Assembly (NCBI GenBank): GCA_964393605.1
Contig: CAYMUL010000003.1
Location: 62,001-126,000 of the forward strand
Direction: 5' to 3'
From: CAYMUL01 sp964393605
GTDB lineage: Bacteria > Bacteroidota > Ignavibacteria > Ignavibacteriales > Ignavibacteriaceae
Length of the DNA: 64,000 nt
Each line of letters opens with the position of its first letter. The stretch's first letter is position 1. Of the stretch, positions 1 to 7,847 are shown in pieces. The notes beneath the pieces are model-generated. The model ran no database searches. It had not been told where the DNA came from and was given only the letters and a program-made list of their open reading frames with translations. A program made the position numbers and the translations under genes.

Positions 1-745
1 TCCCTCTTTGAGCGTGTTCTAAATTGATCAACTCGTTATCAATAAGCACATAATATTTTCCTTTGGCGTGATCAATTGAAGACTGAGATTCAACTAAAAA
101 CTTTAAAACTAATTTTTCTTTTTCAACAACAAAACCATTTTGGTGCAGATAAATATTTTCTCCATCATCACTACTCACAGTAATTAAGGAATTTATTCCG
201 CCCAGACCATTCGGCACCTGTTGGGCATTTATTGGGTCAAGAATTTCTTCTCCATCAACAAGAAATTTATATTCATAATTTCCCGGTGCAAGCATCAATT
301 CAATTTCATAAGTGGCTTCTTTATTTTTTTGCATCGAAAGAGATTCACGATTCCATCCGTTAAAACTGCCGAAGATGTTCACCCGCTTCGCGGCTTTTTG
401 CATCGCCAGCTCGAAGCGAACATTCTTTTTCTTATCCGAGCGAAGAAGCAAATCGTATTTACTGCCGTTGTTAAGCAAGCGAAGTACAGCAAGTTTATCG
501 AATGAAGCAGTCGTTTTAATTTTCAATTCGTTCGTATTGCGATCGTATTGGGTTTCATATTCTTTGCCGGATAAAATTTCCACATCATACTTCTGCGCGA
601 AGAATAAATCGCTAACAAGAAAAGTATTCCAAACGCCTTCGGTAACTTTGAGAGGGTTGACCAATTCTGTAACTCGCTGCGAAAATAATTCCGCGCAAAA
701 CATTACAGAGATTATAAAAATTGTTGCTTGATATTTGGTAATCAT
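1..745 (-). CDS. Secreted CBM48-containing protein, probable alpha-amylase-type enzyme (N-terminal part, cut by window edge)
   Basis: An open frame runs without a stop from an ATG at 745 to the left edge, giving about 248 residues of a longer protein. It begins with a hydrophobic signal peptide ending near FCAELFS. Residues about 125-175 carry the CBM48/AMPK glycogen-binding pattern (NIFGSFNGWNRE, then APGNYEYKFLVDGEEILDP). The stretches before and after it look like the beta-sandwich domains that precede the barrel of cyclomaltodextrinase-like amylases. The catalytic part would lie outside the window, so the enzyme activity is inference while the carbohydrate-binding module is well supported. 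It is transcribed divergently from the efflux operon at 872. Two plus-strand open frames in this region are antisense shadows. Confidence 0.75.
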   Translation of the reverse strand, partial: MITKYQATIFIISVMFCAELFSQRVTELVNPLKVTEGVWNTFLVSDLFFAQKYDVEILSGKEYETQYDRNTNELKIKTTASFDKLAVLRLLNNGSKYDLLLRSDKKKNVRFELAMQKAAKRVNIFGSFNGWNRESLSMQKNKEATYEIELMLAPGNYEYKFLVDGEEILDPINAQQVPNGLGGINSLITVSSDDGENIYLHQNGFVVEKEKLVLKFLVESQSSIDHAKGKYYVLIDNELINLEHAQRG

Positions 746-805
746 TTTATTTCACTTTTCAGAAAATCGCCTACAAAATAAAATATTTTCATCATCATTA
801 AAACT

Positions 806-835
806 TTTGATTGACAATTTGCTTCCCTATTTTTG
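806..835 (+). promoter_or_regulatory. Promoter of the efflux operon, Bacteroidota type
   Basis: TTTG at 806-809, 18 nt, then TATTTTTG at 828-835. This fits the Bacteroidota housekeeping consensus TTTG-N19-TAnnTTTG within one base of spacing. Transcription would start near 841, about 30 nt before the ATG at 872. Confidence 0.6.
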
Positions 836-871
836 CACACGACACTGAGACAATTGATTTTAAGGAACAAA

Positions 872-1846
872 ATGAAAACGCAATTTCCACTACTCATAAT
901 TTTAACGGCTATTCTTTTTAATCATTGCAACAATTCGGATGAGGGAAAAAGCATCACCGCCTCCGGCACACTCGAAGCAAAAACTATTGTGGTTAGCAGT
1001 AAAATCGCCGGACAAATATTAACATTAAAAGTTGATGAAGGCTCGCAAGTTAAAATTGGCGATACACTTATGCTTATCGATAATGAAGTTTATTCATTGC
1101 AGCTGGCACAAGCCGAAGCCGCGTTTGACATGGCTGAAGCTCAACTTTCACTGCTGCAAAAAGGTTCGCGCAAAGAAGATGTTGAACAGGCGAATGCAGT
1201 TTTAAATCAAGCAAAAATAAATTATGATGCGGCGGAAAAAGATTTCAATCGCATAAAAAAACTTTTTGATGATGAAGCAGTTTCACAAAAACAATTCGAT
1301 GACACAAAGAACAGATTGGAAATTTCGAAAGCACAATTAAAAGCGGCAGATGAAAATCTTACCAAACTAAAAAATATTATCCGTCCCGAAGAACTAAAAC
1401 AAGCCGAAGCAAAACTGAAGCAAGCAAAAGCTTCCCGCGATTTGATACAGAAAAATATTTCTGAATGTGTAATCACTTCACCGACAAACGGCTTCATTAC
1501 AAAAAAGTATTTTGAAGAAGGAGAAGTTGTTTCGCCAATGGGTTCACTTTTTCAAATTACGGATTTAGCTGAAGTTGATTTGGTTATTTATGTGAGCGAA
1601 TCGGAACTTCCAAAAATTACAACAGGACAAAAAGCCGAAATTACGATCGACGCTTTTTCTGAAAAGAAATATGAAGGAAGAATAATTTACATTTCACCCG
1701 AAGCAGAGTTCACTCCGAAAAATATTCAAACAAAAGATGAGCGCACAAAACTTGTTTTTGCAGTGAAGATTAAAATCAAGAATGAGACCATGGAGTTGAA
1801 ATCCGGTTTACCCGCCGATGCAAAAATAATTTTGTTATCGAATTGA
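872..1846 (+). CDS. HlyD-family periplasmic adaptor of an ABC efflux pump (YbhG-like)
   Basis: 324 residues. It is a membrane fusion protein that would link an inner-membrane ABC exporter to an outer-membrane channel. An N-terminal hydrophobic segment ends in FNHC, a possible but imperfect lipobox. Next come the first lipoyl half (ASGTLEAKTIVVSSKIAGQI), a long Ala/Lys/Glu-rich coiled coil around residues 80-190 and the second lipoyl half with ITSPTNGFI. The ATG at 872 is chosen over the longer in-frame start at 833 because AAGGA lies just upstream at 862-866 and it begins directly with the signal sequence; the 833 codon lies inside the promoter -7 element. The stop overlaps the TTG start of the next gene. 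It is the first gene of a five-gene operon like ybhGFSR. The substrate is unknown and no cecR-type TetR regulator is nearby. Confidence 0.85.
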   Translation: MKTQFPLLIILTAILFNHCNNSDEGKSITASGTLEAKTIVVSSKIAGQILTLKVDEGSQVKIGDTLMLIDNEVYSLQLAQAEAAFDMAEAQLSLLQKGSRKEDVEQANAVLNQAKINYDAAEKDFNRIKKLFDDEAVSQKQFDDTKNRLEISKAQLKAADENLTKLKNIIRPEELKQAEAKLKQAKASRDLIQKNISECVITSPTNGFITKKYFEEGEVVSPMGSLFQITDLAEVDLVIYVSESELPKITTGQKAEITIDAFSEKKYEGRIIYISPEAEFTPKNIQTKDERTKLVFAVKIKIKNETMELKSGLPADAKIILLSN

Positions 1847-2775
1847 TTCGCATAACAAACTTCCGGAAAAGTTACGGCACAGTTGAGGCAGTGAAGGGCA
1901 TTTCACTCAGTATTAATAAGGGTGAAATGTTCGGGCTTGTCGGTCCAGATGGCGCGGGCAAGACAACCACGCTTAGAACAATTTGCGGATTACTCATTCC
2001 CGATAGCGGCGAAGTATTTATCGATAATGAAAATATCGTTACTTCAAAAAAATCCATTCAATCGAAGATCGGTTATCTCTCTCAAAAATTTAGTTTGTAC
2101 GGAGATTTATCCGTCGACGAAAATATAGAATTCTTCGCCGATGTACACGGAGTTAAAGAATTCAAAGCGCGAAGAAAAGAATTGCTGGAATTCACACGAC
2201 TTGCACCATTCAATAAAAGACTTGCCGAAAAACTTTCCGGCGGCATGAAGCAAAAACTTGCACTTGCGTGCAGTCTAATTCATAAACCTAATCTACTTTT
2301 ACTCGATGAACCGACAACAGGAGTTGATCCGGTTTCCCGACGCGAGTTTTGGAAAATTTTGAATGGCTTGCAACAAGAAGGTTTAACCATACTTTTGACA
2401 ACTCCCTATCTCGATGAAGCGGAACGATGCAATCGCGTAGCATTAATGCACCTCGGGCGCATAACGATAAAGGATACACCCGATAAAATTAAATCATCGA
2501 TTCATAAAATTGTTTTTGAAATTGTTGCTGAAGACGTTCGTAGTCTTGGTAATTTTCTTCGCGAAGAATTGAATCTTTCACCACAACTCTTCGGCGACAG
2601 AATTCATCTGCTTGTTGAAGAAGAATTTGATTTTTCGAATTTACTCGCAACACTCGAAACGAAAATGTTCGCAATAAATCATCATCGCAAAATTTCTCCC
2701 TCGCTCGAAAATGTTTTTATCGAGTTGATTCAAAATGCAAATCCGTTAAACGAAAATACTATTCTTCCAAAATGA
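1843..2775 (+). CDS. ABC transporter ATPase, first of a pair (YbhF N-half-like)
   Basis: 310 residues from a TTG start embedded in the stop of the adaptor gene (TTGA overlap). It powers the efflux pump from the cytoplasm. Walker A is GPDGAGKTT, the signature is a normal LSGGMKQK, and Walker B is LLLLDEPTTGVDP. The usual switch histidine is replaced by proline (TTPYLDEAE), which suggests that its own nucleotide site is degenerate, as in many asymmetric ABC pairs. The C-terminal extension of about 90 residues is typical of the family. In E. coli YbhF the two ATPase halves are fused; here they are two genes with a 4-nt overlap. Confidence 0.88.
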   Translation: MIRITNFRKSYGTVEAVKGISLSINKGEMFGLVGPDGAGKTTTLRTICGLLIPDSGEVFIDNENIVTSKKSIQSKIGYLSQKFSLYGDLSVDENIEFFADVHGVKEFKARRKELLEFTRLAPFNKRLAEKLSGGMKQKLALACSLIHKPNLLLLDEPTTGVDPVSRREFWKILNGLQQEGLTILLTTPYLDEAERCNRVALMHLGRITIKDTPDKIKSSIHKIVFEIVAEDVRSLGNFLREELNLSPQLFGDRIHLLVEEEFDFSNLLATLETKMFAINHHRKISPSLENVFIELIQNANPLNENTILPK

Positions 2776-3695
2776 ACACGATTGAAGTCAACAACCTCAC
2801 AAAAATTTTCGGAACGTTCACATCGGTTGACTCAATTTCTTTTCAAGTAAAAGAAGGAGAAATTTTCGGCTTCCTCGGCGCAAACGGCGCGGGGAAATCG
2901 ACTACAATAAAAATGCTTTGCGCAATTTTAGAACCGACTTCGGGGGATGCAACCGTTGGAGGATTCAGCATTTCGCTTCAACCCGATGAGGTAAAGAAAA
3001 ATATTGGTTATATGTCGCAGAGATTTTCGCTTTACCAGGATTTAACGGTTGAAGAGAATATTAATTTTTTCGGAGGCATTTACGGGATGTCAAACTCGCT
3101 TCTTCGCGAAAGAAAAAATTGGGTGTTAAACATTTCCGGTTTAGAAAAAGAAAAATCTACTCTAACCGGAGACTTGCCGGGAGGTATTAAACAAAGGCTT
3201 GCATTGGGTACGGCGGTTATGCACAAACCTAAAATAGTTTTTCTCGATGAACCGACAAGCGGTGTCGACCCTCTCGCAAGAAGAAATTTTTGGGAACTCA
3301 TTCACACTCTTTCCGAAGAGGGAACAACCGTTTTTGTTACAACGCACTATCTCGAAGAAGCCGAATACTGCCGCAACATTATTTTGATTGATGCCGGCAA
3401 AATTATTGCCGAAGGGAATCCTAAAAAATTGAAAACAGATTATTTGAAATATGAAATAGTTGAAATTGAATGTGATGCGCCACTTCTATGTTTGAAATTG
3501 TTAACCGACTTCAACGGAGTAATTGACGTTTCACTTTTTGGAAATAAAATTCATGCAGTTATCTCCCCCGAAAATACGACGCTGGAAATGTTGAAAATTT
3601 TTCTTTCTGAAAAAGAAATTAGTTTGAAAGAAATTGTGAAAATTAATCCGACACTTGAGGATGTTTTCATTCATCTCTTGGAGCGAAAAAAATGA
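2772..3695 (+). CDS. ABC transporter ATPase, second of a pair (YbhF C-half-like)
   Basis: 307 residues, ATG overlapping the previous stop by 4 nt. Walker A is GANGAGKSTT, Walker B IVFLDEPTSGVDP and the switch histidine is present (TTHYLEEAE). The signature motif is altered to LPGGIKQR instead of LSGGQ. This complements the first ATPase, which has a good signature but no switch histidine. A heterodimer would therefore have one canonical and one degenerate ATP site (inference). The ATG of the next gene overlaps its stop by 4 nt. Confidence 0.88.
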   Translation: MNTIEVNNLTKIFGTFTSVDSISFQVKEGEIFGFLGANGAGKSTTIKMLCAILEPTSGDATVGGFSISLQPDEVKKNIGYMSQRFSLYQDLTVEENINFFGGIYGMSNSLLRERKNWVLNISGLEKEKSTLTGDLPGGIKQRLALGTAVMHKPKIVFLDEPTSGVDPLARRNFWELIHTLSEEGTTVFVTTHYLEEAEYCRNIILIDAGKIIAEGNPKKLKTDYLKYEIVEIECDAPLLCLKLLTDFNGVIDVSLFGNKIHAVISPENTTLEMLKIFLSEKEISLKEIVKINPTLEDVFIHLLERKK

Positions 3696-4831
3696 ATTGG
3701 AAAAGATTACGCGCGATTATTAATAAAGAAGTCAAACACTTGCTTCGAGATACGCGAATGCTTGTTGTTCTACTCCTCTTCCCTGTCTTCCTTCTCATTA
3801 TTTTCGGATATGCTGTCAATTTTGATGTATCCAAAATTACTTATTCCGTTTATGATCTCGATAAATCCAACGAGAGTAGAAATCTCGTTCGCATGTTCAA
3901 CAGCTCCGATTATTTTATACAAAAATCTTTTATAACTGACGATGATGAAATAAAAAAACAACTCGATAAAAAATTTGTTCAATTCATACTTGTTATTCCT
4001 TCAGGCTTCTCAAAAAATATTGCCACAATGAAAAATATAAGTCTCCAAATATTAATTGACGGAGTTGACGGCAATACAGCATCGGTCATTCAAGCATACA
4101 CAAATGCGGCGGCGGCGGCATTCAGCAATAAATTGAATGCAGAAATCTTAGCCCGAAAAGGTGCGAAACTTTTTCAGCCGATTAGTTTGGAACCGGTGTT
4201 TTGGTATAACCCCGATTTAAAATCAACGAGATTTTTAATTCCCGGTTTAATTGCAATGATACTCATCGTAACGGCAGTATTGAGTGTGTCATTGACGCTA
4301 GTTAGAGAGAAGGAAAAAGGAACAATCGAGCAACTCAATGTTTCACCCGTGAATGTTATCGAATTAATCTTTGGGAAAAGTTTGCCTTATGTTGTACTCT
4401 CATTCATCATCTCAATTTTCATTTTGATTGTCGGTTATTATCTTTTCGATACCGAAGTTAAAGGAAGTTATTTATTACTTGCAGTAACGACAGTAATATT
4501 TTTGTTTGCTTCGACAAGTCTCGGAATATTTATATCGACTGTTGCAGATTCGCAGCAAGTTGCGTTTTCAATTGCTACTTTCGCAACACTTCTTCCTTCC
4601 GTTATTCTCTCAGGATTTATCTTTCCTATTTCAAGTATGCCATTCATAGTACAGCTTGCAACAAATTTAACTCCCGCAAAATTTTTTGTGAATATACTTC
4701 GTGCAATAATTCTTCGAGGCACGGGCATCAATACTTTTGTCAATGATATTCTTTACTTACTACTATTCGCCTTTTTGTTTCTGATTCTCTCAATAATTAT
4801 TTTTAGAAAAGATGAGAAGGCGAAATCATGA
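3692..4831 (+). CDS. ABC-2 type permease, first (YbhS-like)
   Basis: 379 residues. Architecture typical of ABC2_membrane_3 permeases: one N-terminal transmembrane helix (around 25-45, ending in GYAVNFDVSKI), a large extracytoplasmic domain to about residue 170, then five helices in the C-terminal half. The conserved segment REKEKGTIEQLNVSPV follows the second helix, where these permeases contact their ATPases. It would form a heterodimeric membrane channel with the next gene product. Overlaps of 4 nt on both sides indicate strict co-translation within the operon. Confidence 0.87.
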   Translation: MNWKRLRAIINKEVKHLLRDTRMLVVLLLFPVFLLIIFGYAVNFDVSKITYSVYDLDKSNESRNLVRMFNSSDYFIQKSFITDDDEIKKQLDKKFVQFILVIPSGFSKNIATMKNISLQILIDGVDGNTASVIQAYTNAAAAAFSNKLNAEILARKGAKLFQPISLEPVFWYNPDLKSTRFLIPGLIAMILIVTAVLSVSLTLVREKEKGTIEQLNVSPVNVIELIFGKSLPYVVLSFIISIFILIVGYYLFDTEVKGSYLLLAVTTVIFLFASTSLGIFISTVADSQQVAFSIATFATLLPSVILSGFIFPISSMPFIVQLATNLTPAKFFVNILRAIILRGTGINTFVNDILYLLLFAFLFLILSIIIFRKDEKAKS

Positions 4832-5970
4832 TTGCCGGTTTCAAAATAATTTTACACATAGTTAGAAAAGAATTTCAGCAGTTCAAACGCGACCCGAAAA
4901 TGTTCGGAGTAATTCTTGTTGCACCGGTGATTCAACTTATATTTTTGGGTTACGCCGCAACATTCGATTTGAAAGTTATCAATACAATTATCTTCGATCA
5001 GGATAAGAGTGAAACGAGCCGCAATTTGATTCGCTCTTTCGAAGGTTCGGGATATTTTTCGATAAACAAGTATTGTGATAATTACAACGAAGTCGAATCG
5101 GAAATTGATCTTGGCAATACAACAGTTGCAATAGTAATAGGAAAAGAATTCGAGAAAAATTTTCAACGCGGAGTGCAAACAAAAATCCAAACAATCTTTA
5201 ACGGTTCGGATGGAAACTCTGCAAACATTGCGGCGGGTTATGTTGCAGGCGTTGTTGCCAATTTTTCAAAAAATATTTTGGAAGAGCGATTAACAAAATT
5301 TGCCGGAAAAAATATTTCGCTCATTCAAATCATTCCGGAAAGTAGAATATGGTACAACCCAACATTGCAAACAAGAATTTTCATGGTGCCGGCTATTGTC
5401 GGGCTGCTGCTTTCAATCATCACATTACTTCTCACATCGCTTGCGATTGTGAAAGAAAAGGAAATCGGAACGCTTGAACAGCTTGTTGTTACGCCGATAA
5501 AACCACATCAGCTAATTTTAGGAAAGTTAATCCCATTTGTTTTGTTGGGATTTGTCGCAGTGTTTGTTGCGCTATCCGCAATGTATTTAATTTTTGGAAT
5601 TGGGGTGCGCGGAAGCGTAATCTTTTTATTGATTTCATCTTTCTTCTATATTTTTTCAACGCTCGGTTTGGGATTGTTAGTTTCAACAATTTCAAGAACG
5701 CAACAACAAGCAATGATGATTGCAATATTCGGAGTAATGATGCCGATGGTTTATCTCTCCGGTTTTACTTTTCCATTGGAGAATATGCCTGAAATAATCC
5801 AATGGATTAGTTATGTTATTCCGTTGAGATATTTTCTGGTGATTATTCGGGGAGTAATTTTAAAGGGAATTGGTTTTGAAGATTTATGGGGAGAAGTGTT
5901 AATTCTATTTTTAATGGGAATCGCAATTTTATTTCTAAGCACACTTCGCTTTAAAAAGAAATTAGAATGA
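4828..5970 (+). CDS. ABC-2 type permease, second (YbhR-like)
   Basis: 380 residues, a clear paralogue of the preceding permease with the same layout: N-terminal helix ending GYAATFDLKVI, extracytoplasmic domain, and a C-terminal bundle with KEKEIGTLEQLVVTPI. It is the last gene of the efflux operon. Its stop is only 3 nt from the stop of the convergent glmS gene, and a 6-bp hairpin spans both stops. Confidence 0.87.
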   Translation: MIAGFKIILHIVRKEFQQFKRDPKMFGVILVAPVIQLIFLGYAATFDLKVINTIIFDQDKSETSRNLIRSFEGSGYFSINKYCDNYNEVESEIDLGNTTVAIVIGKEFEKNFQRGVQTKIQTIFNGSDGNSANIAAGYVAGVVANFSKNILEERLTKFAGKNISLIQIIPESRIWYNPTLQTRIFMVPAIVGLLLSIITLLLTSLAIVKEKEIGTLEQLVVTPIKPHQLILGKLIPFVLLGFVAVFVALSAMYLIFGIGVRGSVIFLLISSFFYIFSTLGLGLLVSTISRTQQQAMMIAIFGVMMPMVYLSGFTFPLENMPEIIQWISYVIPLRYFLVIIRGVILKGIGFEDLWGEVLILFLMGIAILFLSTLRFKKKLE

Positions 5971-5981
5971 ATACTATTCTA
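5963..5981. terminator. Short bidirectional hairpin across two convergent stop codons
   Basis: TAGAAT (5963-5968), a 7-nt loop, then ATTCTA (5976-5981). The stem contains the stop of the permease gene on the plus strand and of glmS on the minus strand. It is AT-rich with no T-tract, so it would be a weak intrinsic terminator at best. Confidence 0.3.
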
Positions 5982-7806
5982 CGGTAACACTCTTTGCAAG
6001 ATTTCTCGGCTGATCTACATTCAATCCTTTTTTAACCGCAATATGATAAGCGAGCAGTTGAAGAGGTATTACTGTCAGCACCGGCATCAGCAATCTTATT
6101 GTATCGGGAACTTTAATAACCCAATCGACGAGGTTATCAATTTCATCATCGCTTTCGTTCGCAATGACAATCACTTTTCCTTTTCTTGCTTTAACTTCTT
6201 CAATGTTGCTAATTATTTTTTCGTATGTAGAATCTTTTGGTGCAATAAATACAACCGGCATATTCTCATCAACCAAAGCGATTGGTCCATGCTTCATTTC
6301 AGCCGCAGGATAACCTTCAGCGTGGATGTAAGAAATTTCTTTTAGCTTCAGCGCACCTTCAAGTGCTACGGGAAAATTATATCCTCTTCCCAAATAAAGG
6401 AAGTTATGCGAATCGACAAACTCTTCGGCAATTGATTCTATTTGTGAATTCAGTTTCAATATTTTAGAAATCTTTTCAGGTATTGAATAAAATTCTTCTA
6501 CAATTTTTTTGCCGTCAACAAGACTCATATCCTTTCTCCGCGCAAGCAAGAGCGTGATTAACGCAAGCACAAGCAATTGACTTGTAAACGCTTTTGTAGA
6601 TGCAACTCCAATTTCGGGACCGGCGTGAACATAAACTCCGGCGTCACTCTCGCGCGCAATTGAACTTCCGACAACATTACAAATGCCGAGGCAGAGTGCC
6701 CCTTTTTGTTTTGCTTCACGAAGTGCGGCAAGTGTATCAGCAGTTTCTCCGCTTTGCGAAATAAAGAAAATTGTATCATCGGAATTTAATATCGGATTGC
6801 GATAGCGAAACTCCGATGCGTATTCTACTTCGGTTGGGATTCGCAAAAATTGTTCGAACATATATTCGCCTACCAATGCGCTGTGCCATGAAGTTCCGCA
6901 CGCGGAAATGATGAATCGTTTTGATTTAATCAATCTTTCCAAAATATTTTCTAAACCGCCAAGTTTCACGGTGCCGAATTCGTGGATTAATCTGCCGCGC
7001 ATAGAATTTTTTACCGACTCCGGTTGTTCCATAATTTCTTTCAACATAAAAGTCGGATAGCCGCCGCGGTCAAGTTCATCAAGCGTCATATTAATTTCAA
7101 TGATCTCTTTTTGAATATCTTCATCTTCAATTGTTTTGGTTATCACTTTATCGGCAAATACTTCAACTACCTCATTATCTTCTAAATAAATAATTTGATT
7201 AGTGTGAGCGACGAGTGCAGAAACATCGGAGGCAATAAAATTTTCATTCTCCCCGATTCCAAGAACAAGCGGAGAACCTTTTCTGGCAACAACAATTTTA
7301 TCGGGTTCTTTCTGATATACTACGGCAATGCCATAAGCACCATCAACTTCCGAAAGTGCGAGCCTGACTGATTGAAACATGTTGTGCCCCTTTTTCAAAA
7401 AGCTATCGATTAAGTGTGCGACGACTTCAGTATCGGTTTCGCTTCGGAATGTGTAGCCATCTTCGCGGAGAATTTTTTTAAGCGTTTGATAATTTTCAAT
7501 GATGCCGTTGTGTATAATGAAAAGCGTACCATCTTCATTGATATGCGGATGAGCATTGATTTCATTGGGTTCGCCGTGTGTTGCCCAACGTGTGTGTCCC
7601 AGTCCGATAGTCGAGTTAAGTTTCTCACTTAGAATTTTTCGTTCGAGAAGTGAGACTTTTCCTTTGTTTTTAACGACCTTAACTTTTTCATTTTTGATGA
7701 CTCCAATACCGGCAGAATCGTAGCCGCGATATTCAAGCCGTTTCAAACCTTCGATAATAATCGGCACACAATTTTTTTTGCCGATGTATCCAACTATTCC
7801 GCACAT
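5974..7806 (-). CDS. glmS: Glutamine-fructose-6-phosphate aminotransferase (isomerizing)
   Basis: 610 residues, full length. It makes glucosamine-6-phosphate from fructose-6-phosphate and glutamine, the entry step to UDP-GlcNAc for peptidoglycan, LPS and exopolysaccharide. The N-terminal nucleophile Cys2 is present (MCGIVGYIG), as are the glutaminase motifs GHTRWATHGEP and HNGIIENY. Two SIS domains follow (SACGTSWHSALVGEYM, SQSGETADT, then GRGYNFPVALEGALKLKE). The C-terminus ends DQPRNLAKSVTVE as usual. It lies 41 nt downstream of the giant C25 peptidase gene on the same strand; no ribozyme-like leader is obvious in that gap. Confidence 0.96.
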   Translation of the reverse strand: MCGIVGYIGKKNCVPIIIEGLKRLEYRGYDSAGIGVIKNEKVKVVKNKGKVSLLERKILSEKLNSTIGLGHTRWATHGEPNEINAHPHINEDGTLFIIHNGIIENYQTLKKILREDGYTFRSETDTEVVAHLIDSFLKKGHNMFQSVRLALSEVDGAYGIAVVYQKEPDKIVVARKGSPLVLGIGENENFIASDVSALVAHTNQIIYLEDNEVVEVFADKVITKTIEDEDIQKEIIEINMTLDELDRGGYPTFMLKEIMEQPESVKNSMRGRLIHEFGTVKLGGLENILERLIKSKRFIISACGTSWHSALVGEYMFEQFLRIPTEVEYASEFRYRNPILNSDDTIFFISQSGETADTLAALREAKQKGALCLGICNVVGSSIARESDAGVYVHAGPEIGVASTKAFTSQLLVLALITLLLARRKDMSLVDGKKIVEEFYSIPEKISKILKLNSQIESIAEEFVDSHNFLYLGRGYNFPVALEGALKLKEISYIHAEGYPAAEMKHGPIALVDENMPVVFIAPKDSTYEKIISNIEEVKARKGKVIVIANESDDEIDNLVDWVIKVPDTIRLLMPVLTVIPLQLLAYHIAVKKGLNVDQPRNLAKSVTVE

Positions 7807-7847
7807 TTTAAATTTCTCTTCTTTAAAAAATCTTTACTAAAAAATAA

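Noticed and set aside
221..731. Two plus-strand open frames at the left end
   Set aside because: They are antisense to the CBM48 protein, whose minus-strand frame has clear domain motifs and runs off the edge.
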